Source: Pinus tabuliformis (Eukaryota > Streptophyta > Pinopsida > Pinales > Pinaceae). From it: a stretch of DNA of 64,000 nt. The notes under the pieces are model-generated. The model was not told the DNA's origin, did no database searches, and saw only the letters and a program-made list of their open reading frames with translations. Shown one piece after another: positions 1-9,742 of this stretch (positions are counted from its first letter, which is position 1; each line of letters opens with the position of its first letter). Made by a program: the position numbers and the translations under genes. Location: positions 516,254,102 through 516,318,101 of the forward strand of contig CM062805.1 of the NCBI GenBank assembly GCA_031772625.1, in the 5' to 3' direction.

Positions 1-1
1 G

Positions 2-1183
2 GGGAAGAAGTCTAAGAAAACCACAGTCGCTTCCGCTGTGCCAGCCATAGGACAAGCCGTCGCTGATCCAACAAATAAAAAGAAAGGATTGATATCTGAT
101 ACTACATGTTCTGGTCTCGGCAAAACTACTTGGAAAAGTACCTATAATTTGATTGAGGTTGAAGAACCTGAAGTGACAACAGTACAAGCCACTGCAGATT
201 CGACTCGGAAATCTGATGGTACTTTAAAGGACTTAGCTGACTCCTTCCTTCATTGGATAGCAGCTCGGGAACAAATTCTCCCATATATGGATGTAGTGAG
301 GTGGGCAATTGAGGAAATCCCAATCATGGACAGAACTTTCTGCACCAGAGATGGGAGAATTTTCGGTTCATTCAAGGCTGATGATTTAAGGCAAATGTAT
401 CATTTGCCTGAGCCAGAGAAGAAGTACAACAAGGCGTTTTTGGAGAAATTCCGAAAAGAAAACGAAATTGAATCCGAACCCATCCAGGATTGGAGACAAA
501 ATCCAGCAAAACACAAGCGTGAATCTTCCGGTAAGTATTCTATTGATTCCCTATGTTCTCCTTATTGTTATGCTGGGATAATGATGTGTAGATTGTGGGG
601 GTTGCATGATTCTGCTAATTTCACTATAGAAATGGTTCCCTTGATGGAAGTGGCGTGTAACAGTGAAATAATGGATTGGGCAACTATACTGTCAGATAAA
701 TTAGCAACAACTGTTCTTGATTTTAGAAATAAGACCCGCATTACTAAAAGGTTAATTCCCCCATTCTACTACAGTGCCTATATTCTAGATACCCTGTGTT
801 TTAATTCTGAATTTCCTGTACTCGGCTGGAGGTGGACATCACAAGACCCCATGCCTATTCACATATACCATCAGAAATTGTGGAAGGCTTCCTATAAGCA
901 CCATTTATACCAAGTCTGCAATGGCTTTATGTTACCCATTCATTACTCTATTTTTGATAAACCTGCTCCCAAGATTTCCTACCAAGCCGGGATTTATTTA
1001 ACATCAATAGGAAGATGGTTCGGGGAGGAAAAGTTCACTTATATAAGAGTTTTCGGTAGCCAAGCCAAACCTCACGTCCTCACTTTGTACGTACCTGATA
1101 AATTGCTCACGAGGGAAATAGCTTATCATATCATTGCCGAGGGAGTTACACAGACTCTCAAGAAAAATAAGAAGCAGGGCTAG
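2..1183 (+). pseudogene. Unrecognised ORF of element C, open to the left edge
   Basis: The frame is open from the first bases of the window, so the true start lies outside; only a GTG, no ATG, occurs near the left end. About 390 codons run to a TAG. I do not recognise the family. Visible segments are a Lys-rich N-terminus, a stretch with YMDVVRWAIEEI and MYHLPEPEKKY, a Cys/Tyr patch (SPYCYAGIMMCRLWG), and DWATILSDKLATTV followed by PPFYYSAYILDTLC. This order loosely recalls plant-mobile-domain-like proteins carried by retroelements (a domain-edge LP motif, then a W...L...L helix), but that is a guess. The same frame continues past the TAG for roughly 100 codons (RCGVYTLHDFKHAEKEA), interrupted by a TGA and a TAA, so the TAG is probably a decay mutation. 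The product may be a gag-like or accessory protein of an LTR element. Confidence 0.45.
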
Positions 1184-1605
1184 CCCTCTTTTCCTTTGAG
1201 ATGTGGTGTCTACACGTTGCATGATTTCAAACATGCAGAGAAAGAAGCTACAAAGATAAAATCATTAACTCTAGCAACTCTCCCTAATAGGTGATTTGAT
1301 CCCAACAAAGTCGCCTATAATGCACTTAAACAGGCCAAATTGACAAAGTTTGATCATAAAGAAGATATGTTCGATGACCTGTTCTCCTTAGCTGAGTCAA
1401 TATTGCAGGTTAAGGCACTAGCCAGAATGAAATATCAGGATGAAGGATTGGTTGAATTCAATAGACTTAGATAACAGAGGTTGCAAACTCTGCCTCTAGA
1501 TCTGTTTCAAGCGAGCTTGAACGACAACATTCAAAGGAACCTCCGGTTACAACAAAAGAATAAGAGAAAGCACAGGAGGAAACTCAGACTAAAGAGCAGG
1601 GAAAA
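1184..1605 (+). pseudogene. Degraded linker of the element C ORF
   Basis: The frame of the upstream ORF remains readable here (for example LTLATLPNR and MKYQDEGLVEF) with in-frame TAG, TGA and TAA. Coding signal then passes to another frame between about 1500 and 1600, so a frameshift joins this part to the coiled-coil segment. An 8-codon motif EETQTKEQ occurs twice, near 1577 and near 1613, as a small direct duplication. I infer one original gene of roughly 1000 codons. Confidence 0.4.
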
Positions 1606-3093
1606 GTGCGGGAGGAGACCCAGACTAAAGAGCAGAAGCAGAGCAACATAGAAGTAAATGTGGATACTCATATTGATCCAAAACTGCTTCAAGAATGGCA
1701 ACAATTTGATTCTATTATCAGCAGTCTAGAATGTTCAAAGGACACCGAAACTTCGAAAGCAGTAGACACACAAGAAACCACTTCACAACAGGTTCCAAGT
1801 GGAACCAGCGGCCCACCCAGTTCAAAGGAAGTAGAAATAATACCAAAGGACCCCTCCGATCAAATCATTTTGCAGGTAGAAGAGATTCCTCCCTTGGATG
1901 TCTTCTATAGCCCAAGGCATAAAGCTGTAGTAAAACGACAGAGGAAGAGAAGAAGGACTGATCAACCTTCCCTTTTCCCAGAACAAACGGTCACGGGCAA
2001 TGTGGTTTGGAAGGAGGAATTTGACCCCTCTGATGACTTAACAAAACTATCACAATATGCTGGAGCCTATTCGGCAACAACAATAGACAAAGCATCAGAG
2101 GTGAGTCTTTTATTAAAAACAAAAGACCAGGAAATCTTTTCACTGCAGGCACAACTAACAGAAGCACAACAGAAAGCAGAGCAAGCAGAACAACAATTGT
2201 TGACACAAAAACAAGTAAATAATCAATTAACTCAGCAATTGTAGGCAGAGAAACAAAGGATTGATCACAGCGCAATCTAGAAGCAGAAAGAGTTGTCTGA
2301 AGCCTTGGCACAACTGAGGGCAGCAAATGAAAAAATGCTGAAAACAAAAGATGAGCAGATTGCTCAACTATCAGCACATCTTGAGAAGACAAAGGGCGTT
2401 CCACAAATAACTGAATTCAGAGTAGAGGCACTACAGATAAATACGGAATTAATAGCCCAAATCAAGCTTCTATGTCAACAAATCGCGCAGGCAGAACCAC
2501 TATGCGAATTGATGGCATCAATAAGTGAAAAAACAGAAAAGGCTAGAGCGGAATTGGATCAAGCTGAAGAAACGATAACTGCATTTCTTGACTGGCAAGA
2601 TACTGATCAGGGAAAAGCGGTAAATTTACCAAGAATTTTAGAGTCACATAAAGATATATTGTTTACAGAATGGCAGTCCCAGTTAATGAAAGCAGAGAGA
2701 GAAATTTCAAGGTGCAAATCAACTACAAGCAATTTGGTTGAATTGGTTAATAATACTCTCTACTTGTCAAACATGATTTCCCAATGCACTCCAGGAAAAT
2801 TGACAGCGATGAAAACATTGGAGCAGTCATGTTATCCAGATCTAGAGGAAAAGGGGAGATTAATTGCTGGAATTAAGAGTTTAACATGGGACACCTATTA
2901 GTTCTTCTTGGTAAAACCACACACTCAAAGAGCCGCCCTCAAATGCCTTACAGATTCAATCGGGTATATTATCCCCGATATTCAGGATGCCACCTATGCC
3001 GCCCATCTTAGCTCTCGCCTCAACAAACCGCCCGAAGTGGAGCCAATGCTTGCGATAAGTCAACTCAGGTTCAAAGGCAAACAACCTACTTGA
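1606..3093 (+). pseudogene. Coiled-coil C-terminal half of the element C ORF, with in-frame stops
   Basis: A single frame runs through the segment, broken by TAG at 2242-2244, TAG at 2278-2280 and TAG at 2899-2901. The first third is acidic and rich in Ser and Thr, with a basic cluster KRQRKRRRT near 1933 that could serve as a nuclear signal. From about 2100 to 2400 the translation is strongly heptad-like and rich in Gln, Ala and Glu (QQKAEQAEQQLL, EALAQLRAANEKM), a predicted coiled coil that reads straight through two stops. A second helical stretch follows (ARAELDQAEETITAFLDW), then a tail with TDSIGYIIPDIQ and SRLNKPPEVEP. No reverse transcriptase, integrase or protease motif is seen, so C is either non-autonomous or this is an extra ORF downstream of pol. 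Function unknown. Confidence 0.45.
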
Positions 3094-3981
3094 TGATTCA
3101 TGCCGCCGACTGCCAGATTGCTGAGAAGAATATGATCAAAATCAATTGATACCAATTAAGTAGGATTTCAGTTTCATAGATAGTTAGCTTAATTAAGTAT
3201 TTATAGACCCTTTCATGTTTTTAGAAAGGGTCGTAAATTTTTTTACTTGACTTAAAGACTGAAGTTACACTACTGTACTTCAGCCATATTCTTTTATAAA
3301 ACTGGACCAGTTATTCTAATTTTGACAAGGAAGCTTTTATGCAAATGTGCACTACTGTCTTTGTTTGAAAGTATTTCTGCGTTGGAAGAAGAATCTCAAA
3401 TAGCGATTGATATTGGGAGTGACTAGCAGCTCATATGGTTCTATTATCTATGTTTGAATTCATTCTTTTCATATGAATTGTTATTTGATTGCCTTTGCTA
3501 TTATCGAATATATGTATGTGTTTTAACAGCATTTCTTTATTCCCTCCACTATTGGATGTTTATGGGATGCTTTTCTTTTGATCGTATATGTATCGATGAT
3601 ATATAAGTGTAGCAATATTGCGCTAATCCCTTTGTTTAACGATTTAAGCAAAGTAATCCTTGAATGAATAAAAGTCCATGTTTATTAAATAGAGTCATCT
3701 ACATGCCTGTTTATAAACATAGATCATTAAGCGCTACACTTTAAAGTACAATAGTTCCCGGGATTAGTAGTAGTTCTTTTATTTCGCTGATAAATTAAGT
3801 TATTCGACTATCATTAGATTAATCAACCAATCATTCATTCATCCCGTTTATCCATTTCTGGGAAACTGGTCCCATTATCCCCAGTCAGAGCCACCATTCC
3901 AAACGGAAAAGGAGCTGTATTAAGGTCCGGACCGGGTGGTTATCCCCCAATGTTGATACAACGATTTTCGGGGCATTAACA
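3094..3981 (+). mobile_element. 3' non-coding region and LTR end of element C
   Basis: No coding signal is seen. The stretch is AT-rich, with AATAAA-type signals near 3670, and ends ...CATTAACA at 3981. From 3982 (AGTACACAG) the sequence matches the right-hand LTR of element A, so 3981 is the downstream edge of an element ending in CA that inserted into A's LTR. AGTAC at 3982-3986 would be one copy of its target duplication; the other copy is outside the window. The start of this LTR cannot be placed because its partner is not present. Confidence 0.45.
3206..3232 (+). other. Perfect 9-bp hairpin followed by a T tract
   Basis: GACCCTTTC (3206-3214) and its exact complement GAAAGGGTC (3224-3232) enclose a 9-nt loop, and a T run follows at 3238-3244. 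It lies about 110 bases after the end of the element C ORF. The form is that of a hairpin terminator, but plant Pol II does not use such terminators, so an RNA-stability, packaging or 3'-end role is only a guess. Confidence 0.45.
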
Positions 3982-5055
3982 AGTACACAGACTCCCCTTA
4001 CTAAATCTCGTCCTCACCTTGTCTAAGTGGTATGAGTCCAATCTGGTACTTAATACCTGACAGGTATTCACAGAAGAGTTTTCTTGAACCTCTCAGGCCT
4101 TCTCTGGAGTTCACAGACTCTCAGAATCTCTCTCTCTTTGTGTGGCTTGACGCTGCCTTTTCTCTGCAGGTCAGGTTGGCTTCTCTGTTCTCTGCAATTC
4201 ACTTCTCTCTCTTTCTGCTCCCCTTACTGTCTGTCTGTTCATGGCTTAAAGCCAATCTGCTCCCTGACTATTCATTTCCGCTTCTCAGCTCTCTGGATCT
4301 CTTGCCTCTGTCCGCTTGAATTCCCCTGCTCTATATCATCATCACCGTGTAACGCTTCACAGAGAGGTAGCCACCTGTTTCCTCACGAACTGAGTGTTAG
4401 TTCTCTTTGAACAATCGTTATTTCCGTTGCTCCAAGATTTCCCCGTCGAATCTGGTCATCTGTTGGATCATTTCTCTGCCATTGATCTGGAGCCTCCAGA
4501 TCCTACGGTCTCCGTCCATATCCGGCGGGTAAGTAGCATGACCTTTACCCGTTTGATGTGAGCGGTTTTCTATCTCATCCGCCGGACACGTGTCACCCAG
4601 TGTATGGCATCGGGCAGGACTCGGTCAAACCCGCTTACCATTTGAGCCCCTTTCGATATCCTGCTGGTTTTAGCACAGGACCCGCCTTCTGACGGAATCA
4701 ACGATTTCCATATGGTTTTATGCTTTCCTCATGATCAAGCGCTTGGGGTCTTTCCTTCACTGAGGGTGGATGCCCTGCGATATGCGATTAGCGCTTTAGC
4801 GCTAATCGTGTGTTGGAAACCACCCCTATTTCTGGATTTGACCTCCCGTTTGTCAATTTGTGCCAGCGCGTGGTCACCATAAGCCAACGGTTTGCGTGCT
4901 TTGACCGAGGGTCCTTGTTGTTTCATGTTGACCACAAATTGCCATTGTTTAGAGGTTATTTCTAATAAGATCGATATCCATAAGGCTTTGAAGCTTGACA
5001 TAATTTGAAACAATCATGAAAACTTAGAGAATGTTTAAGGATCCAATTCGGATCA
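3982..5055 (-). repeat. Truncated 3' LTR of element A
   Basis: This segment aligns along its length with 37981-39114, at roughly 10 percent difference by eye. Shared landmarks include TGGTATGAGTCCAATCTGG near 4030, the Leu/Ser-encoding CT-rich stretch near 4080-4300 and GATCCAATTCGG near the right end. Read on the minus strand it begins TGATCCGAATTGG. The purine tract GTGGGAAGACCA (complement of 5056-5067) lies immediately upstream on that strand, as a polypurine tract should. The left end is cut by element C, which removed about 330 bp compared with the 1472-bp right copy. Confidence 0.75.
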
Positions 5056-5100
5056 TGGTCTTCCCACTGAAAAATCTTTTGGACCACCAAAAGTTGGTTT

Positions 5101-5672
5101 TCAAGCATCGACTAGGTGAGGGTATAGCTGTCTCACTTGTCCGATCTCTATCCATTTTTCACTGCTTGGATTTGAACCCTTGAGTCCAATCCTGAGGTAC
5201 TCAACATCTCCCTTGAGTGTCATCCTCGCCTTCCAGTTTAGAACTATGTCTTCTTGTAATTCATTGAGATATTCAGGTAACAGATCATCAATAGAAGGCA
5301 ATTGACTTTGCTCTTTGGGATCTTCAATTAATGAAGGTTCAAATAGTCTCAAGATGTTTGCATTAATGACTGAGTAGATGTGCATGTAAGCTGGTAAATC
5401 AAGGTGAAAATAATTCTCACCAAATTTCTCAAGTATCTTTAAAGGTCCATACCTTATTGGCTTTAGCTTTTTACCTTCACCTTGCATTTTGTCTTTGCTG
5501 ATATATAGCAAGACTTGATCACCAACTTGGAAACTATGCTCCATCCGATGCTTGTCATGCCTTGCCTTGTACTTGGCTTAGCTCTTTTCCAGCTGTTCCT
5601 GTATTGCCTAATGAATCTCTTGAATTTGTTCAATGAACTTGGTTGCCTTGTCCACATCACTGTGTCCATCAA
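5101..5672 (-). pseudogene. Element A integrase C-terminus with chromodomain-like tail
   Basis: Two overlapping minus-strand frames (5672-5463 and 5544-5101) carry the end of a Ty3/gypsy integrase. The GPY/F-type module is clear (FQVGDQVLLYISKD, then KPIRYGPLKILEKFG and INANILRLFEP), followed by an acidic linker and a tail ELQEDIVLNWKARMT...WIEIGQVRQLYPHLV. In chromoviruses a chromodomain at this place directs integration to marked chromatin; this tail is chromodomain-like but lacks obvious aromatic-cage residues, so that reading is tentative. The frame change near 5500 breaks the protein. The end lies only about 45 bases before A's 3' LTR, which is normal for this class. Confidence 0.7.
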
Positions 5673-5784
5673 CTGCTATGTCTTTACCAAAGACAAAATC
5701 TAAGGGAGACCTTGGTGTGAAACCAAAACATGTCTCAAAAGGAGATCTCTGTGTAGAAGAATGTTTAGCTCGGTTGTAAGCATG

Positions 5785-6461
5785 CTACACATGACATAAA
5801 TGTTCATCCCAAAGTTTGGGATGCTTGCTGCAATAGCCTTTGAGCAACTGGATCACTGTCCTGTTGACCACTTTTGTTTGGCCATCTGTTTGAGGATGAA
5901 AAACTATACTCTTCTTCAGTTTGGTGTCCATCAGTTCCCACAGACTTGACCAAAACTTCCCAACAAATCGGGAATCTCGATTAGATACAATGGAAGTGGG
6001 TAATCCAAAATGAACCCATACATGCTGAAAGAACAAATTTGCAGTTTGTTTAGCTGTAATCTGTTTATTACAAGGTATTAAAATACACATTTTGCTGAAC
6101 CTACCCGCAACAACATGTAAATAGTCATGACCTTTCCTAGATTTAGGCACTCATCCAACAAAGCCATGGAAATGCTTTCACAAGGATGAGAAGGAACTGG
6201 TGGTGGAGTGTACAAGCCTAGTTTTCTATTGCTGGTCTTGCTTTTAGCACACATGGTACACCTTCTTACATATCTAGAAACTGTCTCATTCATTTTTGGC
6301 CAATAACAAAATCTTTGCAGCTGTGTAATCGTTTTACTTATGCCAAACTGACCTGATATTAGAGAAGTGTGTGCTTCTCGAATTATATTTACTCTTTCAG
6401 TTTGTGGAATGCATAGCTTCCCACAATGATACAGGAGTTGGTCCTTAATATGATAATCCAA
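5785..6461 (-). pseudogene. Element A integrase zinc-binding and catalytic core, inactivated
   Basis: Integrase inserts the element cDNA into chromosomes. The H2C2 zinc module is seen in the upstream frame (REAHTSLISGQFG, then RYVRRCTMCAKSK), followed by a frameshift near 6100-6150 and the core in a second frame. The first catalytic Asp is replaced (VVAGRFSK, where the family has D before RFSK). The second is present (SNRDSRF). The third is changed: HPQTDGQTKVVNR has Lys where the catalytic Glu belongs. Together with the frameshift this copy cannot be active. Homology to Ty3/gypsy integrase is secure. Confidence 0.85.
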
Positions 6462-6470
6462 TTCTTCTAC

Positions 6471-6938
6471 TCATTTTCCTTGACTTAAAGTTGCATATAC
6501 ATCTTTAAAATCTATATCTTGAGCATATTGTTCAATGTAGCTCTCATGCAATACTGAATTATGCTTAAGTATAGTAGATGCATTTATAATTGGTCTAGAT
6601 AACATATCTGCAACTTTATTGTGTATTCCCTTTTTATATTTGATGGCTAAATGAAATTGTTGTAGAAAACCCATCCATCTATAGTGTCTTGATTGCTGCA
6701 ACTTAGTTTGGGAGTGTAGATATTGAAGTGGTTGATGATCAGTATGTATAATTGTCTCTTTTCCCATTAAGTAATGTTTCCACTTTTGCACACTCTGTAC
6801 TAATGCATACAATTCTTTGTCATATGTGGGATAGTTAACTACTGCAGAATTAAATTTCTTAGAATGATAACATATGGGTTTACCGTGTTGTATCAACTGC
6901 TCCCATGGCATAGTCACTGGCATCCATTTGGATCTCAA
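6471..6938 (-). pseudogene. Element A RNase H domain
   Basis: This is the RNase H that removes the RNA strand during reverse transcription in Ty3/gypsy elements. Typical blocks are seen: [29 protein letters not shown], then QKWKHYLMGKETIIHTDHQPLQYL, and YKKGIHNKVADMLSRP at the end. The acidic residues in YDKEL, TDH and VADML are preserved. The N-terminal part with the first Asp is disrupted around 6940-7010. It ends ten bases before the integrase segment and shares its strand, as expected for one polyprotein. Confidence 0.85.
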
Positions 6939-7014
6939 ATGGTCTTTGAAGATCGGGCAGTGCTAGTACTGGTGTTGTACTAATATTTTCTTTTAAGGTG
7001 TCGAAGGCTTTCTG

Positions 7015-8430
7015 CTATTTGCCTCCCCACTGAAACACCTTTTTCAATCCTGTTAAAGCATGTAAGGGAGCTGCAATTAAGGAAAAGTTATAAATGAACT
7101 TTCTCCAATATTGTGCTGCTCCTAAGAAGCTTCTAACTTCTGTAGCAGATTTGGGTTTAGGCCAGTTTACAATGATTGCAACCTTAGAGGGGTCTATCTT
7201 CAATTCACCACCCCCTACTATATGTCCAAAATAATTCAAAGATGTTTTGCCAAATTCACATTTTGAGAGTTTAACATAATTTTTTTCTCTTTAAAAACAT
7301 CTAGTGTCTGCTTAACATGATTTAAATGTTCTTCCCACATTTTGCTAAATATAAGAATGTCATGCAGATATACAATAAAAAAATCATCAAGAAAAGGTCT
7401 GAGTACATCATTCATTACTCTCATGAAAGTAGCATGAGCATTAGTTAAGCCAAAAGGCATAACCAACCACTCATACAATCCCTGCTTTGTTTTGAAAGCA
7501 GTCTTCCATGCATCTTGCTCTGTAACTCTGACCTTATGATAGCCACTATGCAAGTCTAATTTCGAAAAATAAACAACTTCCTTTAACTGATCTAATAGAT
7601 CATCTATGCGAGGAAGGGGATAACGAATTTTCATCATTATCTTATTCAGTGCTTGGTAATCAATGCACATTCTCCACGAGCCATATTTCTTTTTCACCAA
7701 AACGAATGGAGACCCACATGGTGATGTGCTAGGTCTAATGAACCCCTTCTCGAGTAGCTCCTGTACCTGCTTCTTGATTTCTGCATTCTCTAAAGAAGAC
7801 AACCTGTACATTCCGATGTTAGGCAATGGAGCATCTTGCTGCAAATTAATATCATGCACTATTTTCTTTTTGGGTGGCAGACCTTTAGGTTCTTGAAACA
7901 AGATATCATATTCTGAAACAACTTTTTCTAAATCAGCTTGCTTTTTAGCATCACAGCCCTCAAATACATTGGTTTTATCAGGTTTCTTTTCCTTCACAAC
8001 CATCAGTAAAAATTGTTTGCATGAATTTACAATTCGTTTCACCTGCCCCGTGTTTATGAGAGTATAATTATTCTTGAGCTTATGAACTCTTACAATATAT
8101 TCGATTCCATCCATAACGAGTAGATACTTGTTCTCAGCTCTATAGAAAATAGCTTTTCTATCATACAAGTAAGGACATCCCAAAACAATTCCACATATAT
8201 CCAAAGGAACTATATCTATCTCAACCTCATCTACAAATGCTGACCCAAAAGAAAACTTAAGTTTACATTGTCTATTCACTTGTAGTTTTTCTTTATCACG
8301 TAACCAACCTAATGGCTATGGCTTCTTGTGAGGTGTGGTCAGTAATCCCAACTTCTTTACAATTCCTTCAAAAATTAAATTTACTTGTGAGCCACTATCA
8401 AACAAAGTATCAATCTTTTGATGATTGGAA
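7015..8430 (-). pseudogene. Element A protease and reverse transcriptase, broken
   Basis: The retroviral-type protease active site FDSGSQVNLIFEG is readable near 8395-8350, outside the longest open stretch, so stops have entered upstream of 8279. The reverse transcriptase fingers and palm follow in order: SPFVLVKKKYGSWRMCIDYQALN, YPLPRIDDLLDQL, YFSKLDLHSGYHKVRV and [15 protein letters not shown]. The catalytic box reads IVYLHDIL; the first Asp of the YxDD signature is His, so the polymerase is dead. A frameshift near 7280, in a T-rich run, moves the thumb (NYFGHIVGGGELKIDP, VRSFLGAAQYWRKFI) to another frame. Ty3/gypsy assignment is certain; the lineage within it is not. Confidence 0.85.
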
Positions 8431-8659
8431 ATAACTCGAATATGAAAAAGCTCATGTCATTTCCTCTCATTTTCGTCATTATTAGTAGATTGTGTAGAAT
8501 TACTAGTAGATGCTTCAGAATTTTTACCTTTTATACCAGTGGCTGCAATGGTTGTTTCATCTCTTGAGTCTGACCTTAAATCTTTCTGAATAGCTGCAGT
8601 AGTCTTCTTCTTCTTGCCCTAGAACTTCTTAGGTCTTAGCTCTAGATGCATAATCCAAC
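8431..8659 (-). pseudogene. Element A gag C-terminus, left part
   Basis: The minus strand reads IMHLELRPKKF, one stop, then a Lys-rich run and SRDETTIAATGIKGKNSEAST, continuous in frame with the protease. 'H-x-E-L-R-P-K' directly after a zinc knuckle is a familiar gag signature. The knuckle itself is on the other side of element B, beginning at 35812: joined across B the frame runs through GHDEEHCW into IMHLEL. This shows where B entered A. Confidence 0.75.
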
Positions 8660-8664
8660 AGTGC
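8660..8664. repeat. Target-site duplication of element B, left copy (AGTGC)
   Basis: AGTGC directly precedes the TGTTGCAC start of B's 5' LTR and is repeated at 35807-35811 after the ...CCAACA end of the 3' LTR. A 5-bp duplication is standard for LTR elements and defines the insertion exactly. Confidence 0.9.
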
Positions 8665-9722
8665 TGTTGCACTAAAGATTGTTACCTTGACATTCTGCTA
8701 TCTGTGTGAGTTCATTACCACTCATACTTTCCTCCTCTGCAAGTCTAAAACATCAGTTCCTCATATGAAGTCTAGAAAATAAGAGAAAAGCTCTCAAAAG
8801 TTTTTAAAGCTATGGTTCCACGCTTTCTCTTTGTCTTACCTGCGGTCCCACACCTAATGGTCATGTCTTCGGTGCACCTGACCGCACTATCTCTGTGTTA
8901 AAGGTGTGGACCCCTGTAAAAGTTAAAAATGCGCAAGCATACTCTAAAAAAACTCACTTTCAATTATTTCTAGAAGCTTATGGAAGGAATCTTGAGGTGG
9001 CAAGTTTGCTCTTTTAAGGTTCATGTAACCCATACCTTAAGGAGCTAACCCCTTGATGTGAGGAGCTTATTCCTTTGAAGGAGGATTCTATCCCTTCATA
9101 GGTGGACCAGTAACCTCCTCCTCTGCACTATAAAAAGAAGCATTGCGCTGGTTAATCGGGGGGAGAAGCTTAGTATTTTTTGAGGTAAAATGTTGTTGGA
9201 ACTTAGTATTCTTTAGTTGAGTTTTTATGAGGAGAGATTACATGCCTCTATGTATCTCATTTGGAAGAGTGCAAGGCTTGTCAAAGTAAAGGAAATTCGT
9301 GTTTCGGACCACAGGAAGAACTTGTTCAACATCAAGGCTCAAAAGGTTGTAAAGTTCTTCTACTATTCAAAGTTAATACAAATATATTTGTTTTTCTCAA
9401 TAAGTTGTTAATTGATTGTTTATTTTATGGATTCCTTGATCACCATAATAGAAATGATTTATAATATTTTCTATGTAGGTGCTATTTAATGTTTGCTTGT
9501 TTGTGATTGTAGGTTTTCAAAGGTAACTCTTTCGAATGACTAGAGGATGACTACTACAAACAAGCACTGGATCTAAGGTAGGATCTTAACACCTTTGTAG
9601 TATTTACTTATAAATCACATATGTCTAGAGAAAGATAGGTTTGTTTGTCTGTTTGTTGCTAGACTATCTTTTGATACTTGGGAGATCAGTCTTGTCTGCG
9701 AGATTGATTTATCCGGCCAACA
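8665..9722 (+). repeat. 5' LTR of element B
   Basis: Begins TGTTGCAC and ends CCGGCCAACA. It is colinear with 34753-35806, with small substitutions and a short indel near 8965. It holds a TATA box in the middle and directs transcription of B. A GC-rich patch (CTGCGGTCCC near 8839) recurs elsewhere in B. Confidence 0.9.
9129..9136 (+). promoter_or_regulatory. TATA box in the B 5' LTR
   Basis: CACTATAAAAAG in a GC-richer setting, conserved at 35214-35221 in the 3' LTR (CACTATAAAAAT). It is the most likely Pol II core promoter of B, with R and U5 in the remaining ~590 bp. Confidence 0.6.
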
Positions 9723-9725
9723 AAT

Positions 9726-9742
9726 TGGCGACTCCTCTAGGG
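9726..9742 (+). promoter_or_regulatory. Primer-binding site of element B
   Basis: TGGCGACTCCTCTAGGG starts three bases after the LTR end. The TGG start complements a tRNA CCA tail and the position is diagnostic of a primer-binding site. Which tRNA it pairs with cannot be settled by reading alone. Confidence 0.7.

Noticed and set aside
2100..2400. Minus-strand frame of 137 codons rich in Leu and Val, like a membrane protein
   Set aside because: It is the reverse of the Gln/Glu/Lys coiled-coil codons on the plus strand (CAA and GAA give TTG and TTC).
4032..4410. Leu/Ser-rich frame resembling membrane protein, repeated near 38085
   Set aside because: It lies in the CT-rich part of element A's LTRs in both copies and on the opposite strand to A's genes; hydrophobicity comes from CTT/TCT codons.
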